Positions 1 to 7,014 of a DNA stretch of 50,635 nt are shown here, in pieces. Positions within the stretch are counted from its first letter, which is position 1; each line of letters starts with the position of its first letter. Origin of the DNA: Bacteroidetes bacterium UBA1312 (GTDB lineage Bacteria; Bacteroidota; Bacteroidia; Chitinophagales; Chitinophagaceae); the NCBI GenBank assembly GCA_002307135.1, contig DBTQ01000025.1:2169-52803 (forward strand), in the 5' to 3' direction. The notes beneath the pieces were generated by a model. That model saw nothing but the letters and a program-made list of their open reading frames with translations. It was not told the origin of the DNA and ran no database searches. Both the position numbers and the translations under genes were made by a program.

Positions 1-144
1 CACCCGATGGGTGGTGGTGAAGGTCGTGCTTCTGGTGGACATCCACGTAGCCGTACTGGTAAATATGCAAAAGGTGAAAAAACACGTAAGCAAAAAGGTT
101 CGGATAAATTAATCATCCAACGCAAAAACGGTAAAAAATTGTAG
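1..144 (+). CDS. rplB: 50S ribosomal protein L2, C-terminal part (5' end outside window)
   Basis: The window opens inside this gene: frame 1 gives 47 residues ending at a TAG. L2 binds 23S rRNA domain IV and is needed for subunit association and peptidyl-transferase activity. The visible part starts HPMGGGEGRASGGHPRSR, the conserved glycine-rich loop with the functionally important histidine of the L2 C-terminal domain, followed by the usual basic tail. Gene order (rplB then rpsS) is that of the S10 operon. Only the last sixth of the protein is visible. Certain identification from sequence and position. Confidence 0.97.
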   Translation, partial: HPMGGGEGRASGGHPRSRTGKYAKGEKTRKQKGSDKLIIQRKNGKKL

Positions 145-208
145 TTGACAATTAGTCACTCCAATTGATAAAATAAGATTTTGAATTTTCATTTTTGAAT
201 TATAACAA

Positions 209-475
209 ATGGCTCGTTCAATTAAAAAAGGACCTTATATAGATGCAAAGCTGGAAAGCAAAGTGCTATCTATTGCAGAAGGTAAAGCTAAGAAAGGTGT
301 GTTGAAAACATGGAGCCGTCGCTCTACTATCAGCCCCGATTTTGTAGGACAAACTTTTGCAGTACACAATGGCAATAAATTTATTCCGGTTTATGTAACG
401 GAATTTATGGTTGGTCATAAGCTCGGTGAATTTGCACCTACCCGCAACTTTAAAGGTCATAGCGGAAGTAAGTAA
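209..475 (+). CDS. rpsS: 30S ribosomal protein S19
   Basis: Encodes 88 residues, the normal S19 length. S19 forms a complex with S13 in the head of the 30S subunit and contacts the A-site finger. The N-terminus MARSIKKGPY is the family signature, and the later segments KTWSRRSTI, VGHKLGEFAPT and FKGHSGSK are conserved S19 blocks. The ATG is preceded by an A-rich stretch without a clear Shine-Dalgarno, typical of Bacteroidota. It lies 64 bases after rplB and 68 before rplV in the S10 operon order. A hairpin sits in the downstream spacer (495-517). Confidence 0.98.
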   Translation: MARSIKKGPYIDAKLESKVLSIAEGKAKKGVLKTWSRRSTISPDFVGQTFAVHNGNKFIPVYVTEFMVGHKLGEFAPTRNFKGHSGSK

Positions 476-494
476 ATAATAATTAACAAAATAA

Positions 495-517
495 GATACT
501 TACCCTCTGGAAGTATC
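495..517 (+). other. Intercistronic hairpin, rpsS-rplV spacer
   Basis: The arms gatactt (495-501) and aagtatc (511-517) are perfect complements; an inner CC/GG pair with a bulged A leaves a small CTCT-like loop. No T-run follows, so a terminator is unlikely. It could be an autoregulatory or RNA-processing site; function unknown. Confidence 0.5.
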
Positions 518-543
518 AATTTATAAAGAACAACTTTTATAAA

Positions 544-903
544 ATGGAAGCTGTAGCTCGCTTAAATAATCAACCTACATCGCCGCGCAAAATGCGCCTA
601 TTGGCCGATTTAGTTCGTGGTATGGACGTAGAAAAAGCGTTGAATACATTGAAATTCAGCCCAAAGCACCCGTCGGTGCCATTGGAAAAACTCCTCTTGA
701 GTGCTATTGCAAACTGGAGAGCGAAAAATGAAGGAGTAGATGTAGTTAGCGCAAATTTGTATGTTAAGACAATCTTCGTTGATTGCGGACGCACACTTAA
801 ACGCATGAATCCTGCTCCGCAGGGTCGTGCTTATCGTTTGCGTAAACGTAGCAATCACGTGACTTTAGCAGTAGATAGTCGCAATCAAACTAGTCAAAAT
901 TAA
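544..903 (+). CDS. rplV: 50S ribosomal protein L22
   Basis: 119 residues. L22 spans the large subunit with a globular surface domain and a beta-hairpin lining the nascent-peptide exit tunnel. The sequence has the N-terminal block SPRKMRLLADLVRG and the C-terminal loop RMNPAPQGRAYRLRKRSNHVT, which corresponds to the tunnel hairpin where macrolide-resistance changes occur in other bacteria. The extra tail after HVTLAV is short and polar. Start at ATG 544, directly after an A-rich region; no alternative upstream in-frame start is convincing. Position between rpsS and rpsC is canonical. Confidence 0.98.
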   Translation: MEAVARLNNQPTSPRKMRLLADLVRGMDVEKALNTLKFSPKHPSVPLEKLLLSAIANWRAKNEGVDVVSANLYVKTIFVDCGRTLKRMNPAPQGRAYRLRKRSNHVTLAVDSRNQTSQN

Positions 904-932
904 TTAATTCAACATTCATAATATAACATAGA

Positions 933-1739
933 ATGGGTCAAAAAGCAAATCCTATTGGTAACAGGTTAGGTATCATCCGCGGATGGGACTCCATGTGGTA
1001 TGGCGAGAAAAAGGATTTTGGTCAGAAACTTGTAGAAGACCATAAAATTCGTACTTACCTCGCTGCACGTATCAACAAAGGCGGTATTAGCCGTATTGTT
1101 ATCGAACGTACACTGGCAAAACTAATCATTACGATACATACTTCTAAACCAGGTATTATCATAGGTAAAGGCGGTACTGAGGTAGATCGTATTAAAGAGG
1201 AACTCAAGAAGCTTACAGGCAAAGAAGATGTTCAGATTAACATCATGGAAATTCGTCGTCCTGAGTTAGATGCAATGATTGTTGGTGAAACAATTGCTCG
1301 TCAAATCGAAGGTCGTGTAAGTTTCAAACGCGCTATCAAAATGGCGATAACTACTGCCATGAGAATGGGAGCTGAAGGTATCAAAGTTAAAGTTGGTGGT
1401 CGTTTGGGTGGTGCTGAAATCGCTCGCTCTGAAGAGTTCAAACAAGGTCGTACTCCATTACATACATTCCGTATGGATATTGATTACGCTTCTATCTTCG
1501 CTCTTACAGTGTATGGTAAAATCGGTATCAAAGTTTGGATTTGTAAAGGTGAAGTATTGGGTAAAAGAGATTTGAACCCTAACTTCTCAGCAAGTTCTGA
1601 CAGCAGAGGCAACAATGCCCGCCCAGCTTCAGCATTCCAAGGCGAAGATCGTCGTGGTGGTGGACGTGGTGGCGATAAAAAATCTTCTGGTGGCGGTGAT
1701 CGTCGCGGAGGAGGTAACAGAGGCCCTGCTCGCAATTAA
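933..1739 (+). CDS. rpsC: 30S ribosomal protein S3 with Gly/Arg-rich C-terminal tail
   Basis: 268 residues, longer than the roughly 210-235 of many bacteria. S3 sits at the mRNA entry site and contributes to the ribosomal helicase. The start MGQKANPIGNRLG is canonical, the type-2 KH domain carries the GKGG loop at residues 78-81, and the C-terminal S3 domain ends near VLGKRDLNPN. From about residue 219 the chain becomes a low-complexity tail with repeated RGG/GGGDRRGG units ending GPARN. Such tails are known from S3 of other Bacteroidota and probably contact RNA nonspecifically (inference). It follows rplV by 29 bases. Confidence 0.98.
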   Translation: MGQKANPIGNRLGIIRGWDSMWYGEKKDFGQKLVEDHKIRTYLAARINKGGISRIVIERTLAKLIITIHTSKPGIIIGKGGTEVDRIKEELKKLTGKEDVQINIMEIRRPELDAMIVGETIARQIEGRVSFKRAIKMAITTAMRMGAEGIKVKVGGRLGGAEIARSEEFKQGRTPLHTFRMDIDYASIFALTVYGKIGIKVWICKGEVLGKRDLNPNFSASSDSRGNNARPASAFQGEDRRGGGRGGDKKSSGGGDRRGGGNRGPARN

Positions 1740-1743
1740 TAAT

Positions 1744-1773
1744 AATATTTTTTAGCATACTTTCTAAAATATT
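1744..1773 (+). other. AT-rich hairpin, rpsC-rplP spacer
   Basis: The left arm (1744-1755, AATATTTTTTAG) and right arm (1764-1773, CTAAAATATT) are complementary except for a two-base T bulge. The hairpin ends only a few bases upstream of the rplP start at 1780, so folding could affect translation initiation. The stem is A/T-rich and weak. Confidence 0.35.
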
Positions 1774-1779
1774 GTAACA

Positions 1780-2205
1780 ATGTTACAGCCAAAAAAAGCA
1801 AAACACCGTAAAGCCCATAAAGGCAGAATCAGAGGCAACGCTCAACGTGGAGCAACTATCGCATTTGGTTCTTTTGGCCTCAAAGCTTTAGAACCAAAAT
1901 GGATTACTAACCGTCAGATTGAGGCAGCTCGTCAAGCGTTGACTCGTCACATGAAACGTGAAGGTAATGTATGGATTCGCATTTTTCCTGATAAGCCGAT
2001 TACCAATAAACCAGCTGAAGTACGTATGGGTAAAGGTAAAGGTAGCTTGGAATATTGGGCAGCAGTTGTAAAACCAGGACGTATCTTATTTGAGATCGAA
2101 GGGGTTTCACAAAAAGTAGCTCAGGAAGCAATGGAGTTAGCAGCACAAAAATTGCCTATTGCAGTTAAGTTTGTTACACGTCGTGATTATACCGAAGAAG
2201 CTTAG
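1780..2205 (+). CDS. rplP: 50S ribosomal protein L16
   Basis: 141 residues, standard L16 length. L16 binds near the A-site tRNA elbow on the large subunit and is important for the active conformation of the peptidyl-transferase centre. Visible signatures are the N-terminal MLQPKKAKHRKAHKGR, the block ITNRQIEAARQALTRHMKR, and RMGKGKGSLEYWAAVVKPG, the universally conserved L16 loop. The ATG at 1780 lies just 3' of an AT-rich hairpin. The next gene, rpmC, is separated by a 109-base spacer containing a very weak five-base-pair stem (2271-2285) followed by Ts. Confidence 0.98.
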   Translation: MLQPKKAKHRKAHKGRIRGNAQRGATIAFGSFGLKALEPKWITNRQIEAARQALTRHMKREGNVWIRIFPDKPITNKPAEVRMGKGKGSLEYWAAVVKPGRILFEIEGVSQKVAQEAMELAAQKLPIAVKFVTRRDYTEEA

Positions 2206-2314
2206 TTATATACCCTCTAAAAGCGTTTTTCGCAATTAGTTGTTGTGTAAATAAATAAAATACAGGTAATAGTAGTCTTGCTACTTTTTACTCAAACTAA
2301 ATACAAAATTTAAA

Positions 2315-2527
2315 ATGGCAAAAGCAAATAAAGCAAAAAACGATGATTACCGTTCACTCGATAATCAAGGTTTGGCCGAAAAAGTAGCAGACTCTAAATT
2401 GCAGTTACAAAGACTACAATTCAGTCATGCAGTGAATCCGATAGAAAACCCGCTTACTATCCGTTCACTTCGCCGCGAAATCGCTCGTTTAGTTACGGAG
2501 CAAACAAAAAGAACATCAGGTTTCTAA
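2315..2527 (+). CDS. rpmC: 50S ribosomal protein L29
   Basis: 70 residues, a small two-helix protein at the exit of the nascent-peptide tunnel next to L23, where trigger factor and SRP dock. The core LQLQRLQFSHAVNPIENPLTIRSLR... matches the L29 pattern: helix one, the conserved N-P-turn, then helix two with RREIARLVTEQ. The N-terminus MAKANKAKNDDYRSL is extended and lysine-rich compared with E. coli L29. It is followed after 12 bases by rpsQ, the conserved L29-S17 pair. Identification rests on both sequence and position. Confidence 0.96.
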   Translation: MAKANKAKNDDYRSLDNQGLAEKVADSKLQLQRLQFSHAVNPIENPLTIRSLRREIARLVTEQTKRTSGF

Positions 2528-2539
2528 AATTTTTTTAAG

Positions 2540-2806
2540 ATGTCAATTACGATTGTAAGAAAGAGTAGAAAATCGCGTATCGGTATCGTGCGCAGCGACA
2601 AGATGAATAAATCCATCACTGTAGCTGTTGAACGTAAAGTAAAACATCCGATATACGGTAAGTTCGTTAAGAAAACGACTAAATTCATGGCGCACGATGA
2701 AAATAACATTGCTGGAATCGGTGATGTAGTGCGTATCATGGAAACACGCCCTTTGAGTAAAAACAAAAACTGGCGTTTAGTGGAAATTATTGAAAAAGCT
2801 AAGTAA
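2540..2806 (+). CDS. rpsQ: 30S ribosomal protein S17
   Basis: 88 residues, an OB-fold protein that binds helix 11 of 16S rRNA early in 30S assembly. The run RIGIVRSDKMNKSITVAVERKVKHP is the family signature (RGVVVSDKMDKTIVV in better-known homologues), and YGKFVKKTTKFMAHDE and IGDVVRIMETRPLSKNK are the other two S17 blocks. It begins 12 bases after rpmC and ends 12 bases before rplN, which suggests tight co-expression of these three genes. Start ATG at 2540 is the only sensible one. Confidence 0.98.
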   Translation: MSITIVRKSRKSRIGIVRSDKMNKSITVAVERKVKHPIYGKFVKKTTKFMAHDENNIAGIGDVVRIMETRPLSKNKNWRLVEIIEKAK

Positions 2807-2818
2807 TCTTATTTAAAG

Positions 2819-3187
2819 ATGATACAACAAGAATCTAGGCTCAGTGTAGCCGACAACAGTGGTGCCAAAGAAGTACTTTGTATCCGTGTGTTGGGCAATT
2901 CAGGTCAAGCATATGCAGGTATAGGCGATAAAATCGTTGTTACTGTAAAAGACTCATTGCCAGGTGGAAATATGAAAAAAGGTACTGTTTCAAAAGCTGT
3001 AATTGTTCGTACAAAGAACAAATTACGCCGCAAAGACGGTTCTTATATCAGCTTCGACGACAATGCAGTAGTATTGCTCAACAACTCAGACGACCCACGC
3101 GGCACGCGTATATTCGGCCCAGTCGCCCGCGAATTACGTGATAAAGGATACATGAAAATTGTTTCCCTCGCTCCCGAGGTATTGTAA
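2819..3187 (+). CDS. rplN: 50S ribosomal protein L14
   Basis: 122 residues, the exact usual length. L14 lies at the subunit interface, binds 23S rRNA and takes part in intersubunit bridges; it is also the binding site of the silencing factor RsfS. It starts with MIQQESRLSVADNSGAKE and contains VVTVKDSLPGG, the basic VIVRTKNKLRRKDGS loop, DDNAVVLLNN, and the end RIFGPVARELRDKGYMKIVSLAPEVL, all diagnostic for L14. The start follows rpsQ by 12 bases. A possible internal promoter lies right after the stop (3199-3207). Confidence 0.98.
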   Translation: MIQQESRLSVADNSGAKEVLCIRVLGNSGQAYAGIGDKIVVTVKDSLPGGNMKKGTVSKAVIVRTKNKLRRKDGSYISFDDNAVVLLNNSDDPRGTRIFGPVARELRDKGYMKIVSLAPEVL

Positions 3188-3198
3188 AAAATATGTTG

Positions 3199-3207
3199 TA
3201 CCTTTGC
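3199..3207 (+). promoter_or_regulatory. Bacteroidota -7 box TACCTTTGC (internal promoter before rplX)
   Basis: The sequence matches the TAnnTTTG -7 element of the Bacteroidota primary sigma factor and is followed by GCAGCCCG, a context common at transcription starts in this phylum. No TTTG -33 element is found 19 bases upstream. A transcript starting around 3213 would leave about 50 bases before the GTG start of rplX at 3263. Call is from pattern only. Confidence 0.45.
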
Positions 3208-3262
3208 AGCCCGTTTGAAAAAACAGGTGACCAGAAGGTTCAACAACTTAACTTCAAGAAAA

Positions 3263-3601
3263 GTGAAAAAAAGATTTCAACCTAAGTTTAATATCAAGAA
3301 GGGCGACAACGTAGTCGTTGTTACTGGTGATGATAAAGATCGTAGCAAACCGCGTACTGTGGTTGCTGTATATCCTCAAAAAGGCCGTGTGCTTGTTGAA
3401 GGTGTAAATATCATTACTAAGCACCTTAAGCCAAACGCTCAAAACCCTCAGGGCGGTATTGTGAAACAAGAAGCTCCTATCAACATCTCTAATGTGATGC
3501 TTTGGGATGCGAAAACCAAACAGCCAACACGCATTAAACGTGAACGCAAAGAGGGTTCATTTGTTCGTATATCTAAAAAATCAGGGGAGGTAATTAAATA
3601 A
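3263..3601 (+). CDS. rplX: 50S ribosomal protein L24
   Basis: From the GTG at 3263 the protein is 112 residues, beginning MKKRFQPKFNIKKGDNVVVV, which aligns with the usual L24 start. The frame stays open upstream to a TTG at 3215 (128 residues), but that would add a basic segment not expected for L24 and would begin just beside a -7 promoter box. L24 initiates large-subunit assembly by binding the 5' end of 23S rRNA. The KOW motif is KKGDNVVVVTGDDKDRSKPRTV; the segments EGVNIITKHLKP and GGIVKQEAPINISNVML are conserved. The stop overlaps the rplE start by one base (TAATG), indicating translational coupling. Confidence 0.95.
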   Translation: MKKRFQPKFNIKKGDNVVVVTGDDKDRSKPRTVVAVYPQKGRVLVEGVNIITKHLKPNAQNPQGGIVKQEAPINISNVMLWDAKTKQPTRIKRERKEGSFVRISKKSGEVIK

Positions 3602-4176
3602 TGGCAACTCTAGCATATAGCCCAAGGTTACAGAAAAAATATAAAGACGAAGTAGTTCCGGCTTTGATGAAAAAGTTCGGATACAAGTCAGTAATGCAAT
3701 GTCCACGTTTGGTGAAAATTTGCATGAATCAAGGTGTTAAAGGATCTACATCAGACAAGAAATTGATTGATGACGCTGTAAATGAAATGACTAACATTTC
3801 AGGACAAAAAGCGGTACCTACAATGTCTACTAAAGATATTTCAAACTTCAAATTGCGTAAAGCAATGCCTATTGGTTGTCGTGTAACATTACGCAGCACT
3901 AATATGTATGATTTCTTAGATCGTTTGATTGCTATTTCTTTACCTCGTGTACGTGATTTTAAAGGTATCAATGACAAATCTTTCGATGGTCGTGGTAACT
4001 ACACAATGGGCGTTACAGAGCAAATCATCTTCCCTGAAATCAATATCGATAAGGTAAATCGTATAAGTGGTATGGATATTACATTCGTAACTACGGCTAA
4101 CACTAACGAAGAAGCTTACGAATTGTTGAAAGAACTTGGAATGCCTTTCAAAAACATTAAAAAAGATAATAATTAA
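3601..4176 (+). CDS. rplE: 50S ribosomal protein L5
   Basis: 191 residues. L5 binds 5S rRNA in the central protuberance and contacts P-site tRNA and S13. Recognisable blocks: the N-terminal RLQKKYKDEVVPALMKKFGYKS, KICMNQGVKG, QKAVPTMSTKDISNFKLRKAMPIG, LRSTNMYDFLDRL, LPRVRDFKGI..FDGRGNYTMGV.EQIIFPEI and the C-terminal DITFVTTANTNEEAYELLKELGMPF. The ATG overlaps the last base of the rplX stop. Length is slightly above the E. coli 179 because of a longer C-terminus. The start of rpsN follows after two bases. Confidence 0.98.
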   Translation: MATLAYSPRLQKKYKDEVVPALMKKFGYKSVMQCPRLVKICMNQGVKGSTSDKKLIDDAVNEMTNISGQKAVPTMSTKDISNFKLRKAMPIGCRVTLRSTNMYDFLDRLIAISLPRVRDFKGINDKSFDGRGNYTMGVTEQIIFPEINIDKVNRISGMDITFVTTANTNEEAYELLKELGMPFKNIKKDNN

Positions 4177-4178
4177 TC

Positions 4179-4448
4179 ATGGCAAGAGAATCAGTAAAAG
4201 CACGCCAAATTAAACGCGAAAAAACTGTCGCTTTATATGCTGAAAGACGTGCGGCATTGAAGGCAGCAGGTGATTATGCAGGTTTGGATAAATTGCCCAA
4301 AAATGCATCCCCTGTTCGTTTGCACAATCGTTGTCAACTTTCAGGTCGTCCAAAAGGATATCTAAGATATTTTGGTGTATGTCGTAACGTTTTCCGTGAC
4401 ATGGCATTGGATGGCAAAATACCAGGATTGAAAAAGGCAAGCTGGTAA
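4179..4448 (+). CDS. rpsN: 30S ribosomal protein S14, long zinc-free form
   Basis: 89 residues. S14 is a late-binding protein in the 30S head. This is the long type without the CxxC-CxxC zinc ribbon: only single cysteines occur (NRCQLSGRPKGYLRYFGVCRNVFRDMA), so it does not depend on zinc. The start MARESVKARQIKREK and the end GKIPGLKKASW are canonical. It is two bases after rplE and in the usual spc-operon position before rpsH. An 80-base spacer with a hairpin (4463-4490) follows. No second, zinc-binding S14 copy is in this window. Confidence 0.98.
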   Translation: MARESVKARQIKREKTVALYAERRAALKAAGDYAGLDKLPKNASPVRLHNRCQLSGRPKGYLRYFGVCRNVFRDMALDGKIPGLKKASW

Positions 4449-4462
4449 AATTTTTAGTTTCG

Positions 4463-4490
4463 AGGTCAGATTGATGAACGTCTGAAACCT
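4463..4490 (+). other. Hairpin, rpsN-rpsH spacer
   Basis: Arms AGGTCAGA (4463-4470) and TCTG-AA-ACCT (4481-4490) pair over eight bases with a two-A bulge and a ten-base loop. No T-run follows. In E. coli the analogous mRNA region binds S8 for feedback on the spc operon, but I did not establish an S8-type site here; the role is inference. Confidence 0.45.
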
Positions 4491-4528
4491 GTAACAATTA
4501 TTTACAATAATAACACTCAAAATAAAAA

Positions 4529-4927
4529 ATGGTAACAGATCCAATAGCAGATTTTTTGACGCGTATTCGTAACGCTCAAATGGCACAACACCGTATCGTG
4601 GAAATTCCAGCTTCTAATGTTAAAAAACGTATGACTGAAATTCTTTACGATAAAGGTTATATTTTGAAATACAAATTTGAAGACGATAATAAACAAGGTC
4701 TCATTAAAATAGCGTTGAAGTATGATGCTGCTACTAAAGAGCCAGCTATCAAATCTTTAGAGCGTGTGAGCCGTCCCGGTTTACGTCAATATGCGAAACC
4801 AGCTGATATTCGTCGTGTTCAAAATGGTTTAGGTGTTGCGATAGTATCTACATCTAAAGGTGTTATGACTGATAAAGAAGCACGTACTCAAAATGTAGGC
4901 GGAGAAGTTCTTTGCAATATTTACTAA
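4529..4927 (+). CDS. rpsH: 30S ribosomal protein S8
   Basis: 132 residues, standard. S8 is a primary binder of the central domain of 16S rRNA and in E. coli the translational repressor of the spc operon. The sequence starts MVTDPIADFLTRIRNAQ and ends with the diagnostic block GLGVAIVSTSKGVMTDKEARTQNVGGEVLCNIY (here described by its ends), plus SRPGLRQYAKPADI in the middle. The start ATG is preceded by an A-rich segment. The hairpin in the upstream spacer is a candidate S8 target by analogy only. A 124-base spacer separates it from rplF. Confidence 0.98.
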   Translation: MVTDPIADFLTRIRNAQMAQHRIVEIPASNVKKRMTEILYDKGYILKYKFEDDNKQGLIKIALKYDAATKEPAIKSLERVSRPGLRQYAKPADIRRVQNGLGVAIVSTSKGVMTDKEARTQNVGGEVLCNIY

Positions 4928-4997
4928 GATAATTTACAAAACCTGTTTCGTTTTTATATAAAAGACCTGATACATTAAGCCCTACATCCTATACAGG

Positions 4998-5009
4998 CTG
5001 ACCGGTCAG
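4998..5009. other. Perfect 12-base palindrome in rpsH-rplF spacer
   Basis: CTGACCGGTCAG reads identically on both strands. It is GC-rich inside an AT-rich spacer 43 bases before the rplF start. As RNA it can only form a tight stem with no loop, so a DNA-binding site or chance are alternatives. No known operator is recognised. Confidence 0.3.
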
Positions 5010-5051
5010 GCAAGCGTAAAATTTTAATACTCATTTTTAAAACAATTAATT

Positions 5052-5606
5052 ATGTCACGTATAGGCAAAAAACCGATAACAGCAGCGACTGGTGTTACTT
5101 TGACGGTTTCTCCTTCAAATGAAATAACAGTAAAAGGACCGAAAGGCGAATTGAAATTAGCTGTAGATCGCGATATTAAAGTAGAACTTAAAGATGGTAC
5201 AATCGAAGTAACACGCCCGACTGACCAAATTCGTCATCGTGCATTACATGGATTATATCGCTCTTTAGTTGCAAATATGGTAACTGGTGTTACTGAAGGA
5301 TTTAAAAAAGACCTTGAATTGGTAGGGGTTGGTTATCGCGCAACTGTTACTGGTCAAGAAATTGATTTGGCACTTGGATATTCTCATAACATTATTTTGC
5401 AATTGCCTAAAGAAATTAAAGCATCTGCAACTGCTGAAAAAGGTAAAAATCCAACAATATCATTAGAGTCTATTGATAAACAATTGTTGGGTCAGGTTGC
5501 TGCTAAATTACGTAGCTTGCGTAAACCAGAACCTTATAAAGGTAAAGGGGTTCGCTATAAAGATGAAGAAGTTCGTCGTAAAGCTGGTAAATCTGCTGGT
5601 AAATAA
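5052..5606 (+). CDS. rplF: 50S ribosomal protein L6
   Basis: 184 residues, two tandem L6 domains (about residues 1-80 and 85-180). L6 sits near the GTPase centre and sarcin-ricin loop of the large subunit. The start MSRIGKKPI, the first-domain KGPKGEL, and the second-domain ELVGVGYRATVTGQEIDLALGYSH are conserved, as is the C-terminal signature with LGQVAAKLRSLRKPEPYKGKG. It is followed by a 121-base spacer with a strong 12-base-pair hairpin and then rplR, the canonical order. Confidence 0.98.
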   Translation: MSRIGKKPITAATGVTLTVSPSNEITVKGPKGELKLAVDRDIKVELKDGTIEVTRPTDQIRHRALHGLYRSLVANMVTGVTEGFKKDLELVGVGYRATVTGQEIDLALGYSHNIILQLPKEIKASATAEKGKNPTISLESIDKQLLGQVAAKLRSLRKPEPYKGKGVRYKDEEVRRKAGKSAGK

Positions 5607-5615
5607 TATTAAACT

Positions 5616-5651
5616 GAATTTTGGATATCAATATTTTGGTATCCAAAATTC
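5616..5651 (+). other. Strong hairpin, rplF-rplR spacer
   Basis: GAATTTTGGATA (5616-5627) and TATCCAAAATTC (5640-5651) form a perfect 12-base-pair stem with a 12-base loop, starting nine bases after the rplF stop. The downstream bases TTTGTTC give only a short T-stretch, so partial termination, mRNA 3'-end stabilisation or processing are all possible. Confidence 0.6.
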
Positions 5652-5727
5652 TTTGTTCATAATTTTCAAAATTCGGTAGCTCTTAAGGATTTTTTCGTAG
5701 AAGCCCGTAAAACTAAAAAGCAAAACA

Positions 5728-6087
5728 ATGTCTTTAGATAACAAAGTTGTTCGTCGTCAAAAATTACGCTGGCGCATTCGTACCAAAATAAGTGGTACAG
5801 CACAAAAACCTCGTTTATCTGTTTTTCGTAGTAATACAGAAATTTACGCTCAATTGATTGATGATGTTAATGGTTTGACTTTAGCTGCTGCCAATTCCCG
5901 TCAATCGGATATCAAAGCCAGTAAAGTAAACAAAACTGAAAAATCTGTTTTAGTTGGTAAATCTCTTGCAGAAAAAGCAAAAGCTTTAGGACTTGAAGTT
6001 TGTGTTTTTGATCGTGGAGGGTATTTATACCATGGTCGTGTGAAAGCAGTGGCAGATGGTGCTCGCGAAGGCGGACTTAAATTCTAG
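5728..6087 (+). CDS. rplR: 50S ribosomal protein L18
   Basis: 119 residues. L18 with L5 and L25-type proteins binds 5S rRNA and delivers it to the central protuberance. The N-terminus is basic (RRQKLRWRIRTKISGTAQKPRLSVFRS), followed by the family blocks IYAQLIDDVNGLTLAAA and, at the C-terminus, VFDRGGYLYHGRVKAVADGAREGGLKF, both diagnostic. The ATG at 5728 follows an A-rich leader. It is 121 bases after rplF and 106 before rpsE; both spacers carry inverted repeats. Confidence 0.98.
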   Translation: MSLDNKVVRRQKLRWRIRTKISGTAQKPRLSVFRSNTEIYAQLIDDVNGLTLAAANSRQSDIKASKVNKTEKSVLVGKSLAEKAKALGLEVCVFDRGGYLYHGRVKAVADGAREGGLKF

Positions 6088-6150
6088 TATTTGATAAGCT
6101 GGTTTGCTAATCAGCGACTAATTTTTAAAATAAATCACAAACGTGTAAGA

Positions 6151-6168
6151 TATTAGCTAAAGCTAATA
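6151..6168 (+). other. Dyad symmetry before rpsE
   Basis: TATTAGCT and AGCTAATA (8-base arms, two-base centre) lie 26 bases before the rpsE start; in RNA the real loop would be four or more bases. The same AGCTAAT word recurs a few bases later (cagctaatt). Function unknown. Confidence 0.35.
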
Positions 6169-6193
6169 ATTACATCAGCTAATTAAATATTAT

Positions 6194-6706
6194 ATGGCAC
6201 AATTAAATCGCGTAAAAGCAGGTGAGCTTGAATTGCACGAAAAGGTAGTTTCAATCAACCGTGTTGTGAAAACAACTAGCGGAGGTCGTACTTTTAGCTT
6301 CTCTGCACTTGTAGTTGTAGGGAATGGTAATGGTGTAGTAGGACATGGTCTTGGTAAAGCTAAAGAAGTACAAGAAGCTATCACTAAAGGTATTGATGAT
6401 GCAAAGAAGAACTTGATAAAAGTACCTGTTATGCATGGAACAATTCCTCATGAACAACTTGCGAAAGCAGGTGCTGCGAAAGTAATGATTCGTCCAGCTG
6501 CTCATGGTACTGGTGTTATTGCAGGAGGTAGTATGCGTGCTGTTTTGGAAGCTGCAGGTATTACAGATATTCTTTCAAAATCATTAGGCTCTGCAAATCC
6601 ACAAAACGTGGTTAAAGCTACAGTAGCAGCTTTAGGCATGTTGCGTGAACCAATTCAAGTAGCAAAACAACGTAATGTTAGCTTGAAAAAAGTATTTAAC
6701 GGATAA
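6194..6706 (+). CDS. rpsE: 30S ribosomal protein S5
   Basis: 170 residues. S5 works at the mRNA entry and decoding region; changes in its N-terminal domain affect fidelity and spectinomycin response in other bacteria. The N-terminal dsRNA-binding-like domain is present (LELHEKVVSINRVVKTTSGGRTF, VVVGNGNGVVGHGLGKAKEVQEAI), and the C-terminal domain has GTGVIAGGSMRAVLEAAGITDILSKSLGS with the NPQNVVKAT motif. Start ATG at 6194 fits the family start. Canonical position between rplR and rpmD. Confidence 0.98.
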   Translation: MAQLNRVKAGELELHEKVVSINRVVKTTSGGRTFSFSALVVVGNGNGVVGHGLGKAKEVQEAITKGIDDAKKNLIKVPVMHGTIPHEQLAKAGAAKVMIRPAAHGTGVIAGGSMRAVLEAAGITDILSKSLGSANPQNVVKATVAALGMLREPIQVAKQRNVSLKKVFNG

Positions 6707-6764
6707 TTTTAATCAAGTTCGTTAGTACAATTATTTATTTTTCATTTTTTATTATTATAGCGTC

Positions 6765-6947
6765 ATGGCTAAAATTAAAGTAACTCAGGTAAAAAGCGGT
6801 ATTGATCGTCCGGAACGTCAGAAGCGTACATTAGTAGCTTTGGGTCTTCGCAAAGTCAATAAAACCGTAGAAGTTGAAGCTACACCTCAAATATTGGGTA
6901 TGGTGAGAACTGTTCATCATCTTGTGAAAGTTGAAGAATCTAAATAG
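6765..6947 (+). CDS. rpmD: 50S ribosomal protein L30
   Basis: 60 residues, usual length for the bacterial short L30. It is a small alpha/beta protein on the large-subunit surface that contacts 5S rRNA regions. The sequence MAKIKVTQVKSGI, RQKRTLVALGLRKVNKTVE and the ending GMVRTVHHLVKVEE match the L30 signature. It follows rpsE by 58 bases and precedes rplO, as expected for the spc operon. Not all bacteria encode L30, so its presence is a minor lineage feature. Confidence 0.97.
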   Translation: MAKIKVTQVKSGIDRPERQKRTLVALGLRKVNKTVEVEATPQILGMVRTVHHLVKVEESK

Positions 6948-6968
6948 AATCATTAATTAATCATCAAT

Positions 6969-6995
6969 TTGCGAGCGGTTTTACATTCCGCGCAA
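6969..6995 (+). other. GC-rich bulged hairpin, rpmD-rplO spacer
   Basis: TTGC-GA-GCGG (6969-6978) pairs with CCGCGCAA (6988-6995): eight base pairs with a GA bulge and a nine-base loop, ending 19 bases before the rplO start. The bulged stem in an otherwise AT-rich spacer resembles a protein-binding leader more than a terminator. No family match can be claimed. Confidence 0.45.
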
Positions 6996-7014
6996 GTTTC
7001 AAAATTGTAAAATA

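Noticed and set aside
3215..3262. TTG start that extends rplX by 16 residues
   Set aside because: Would begin beside the promoter box, adds a segment not seen in L24, and the GTG at 3263 gives the canonical start.
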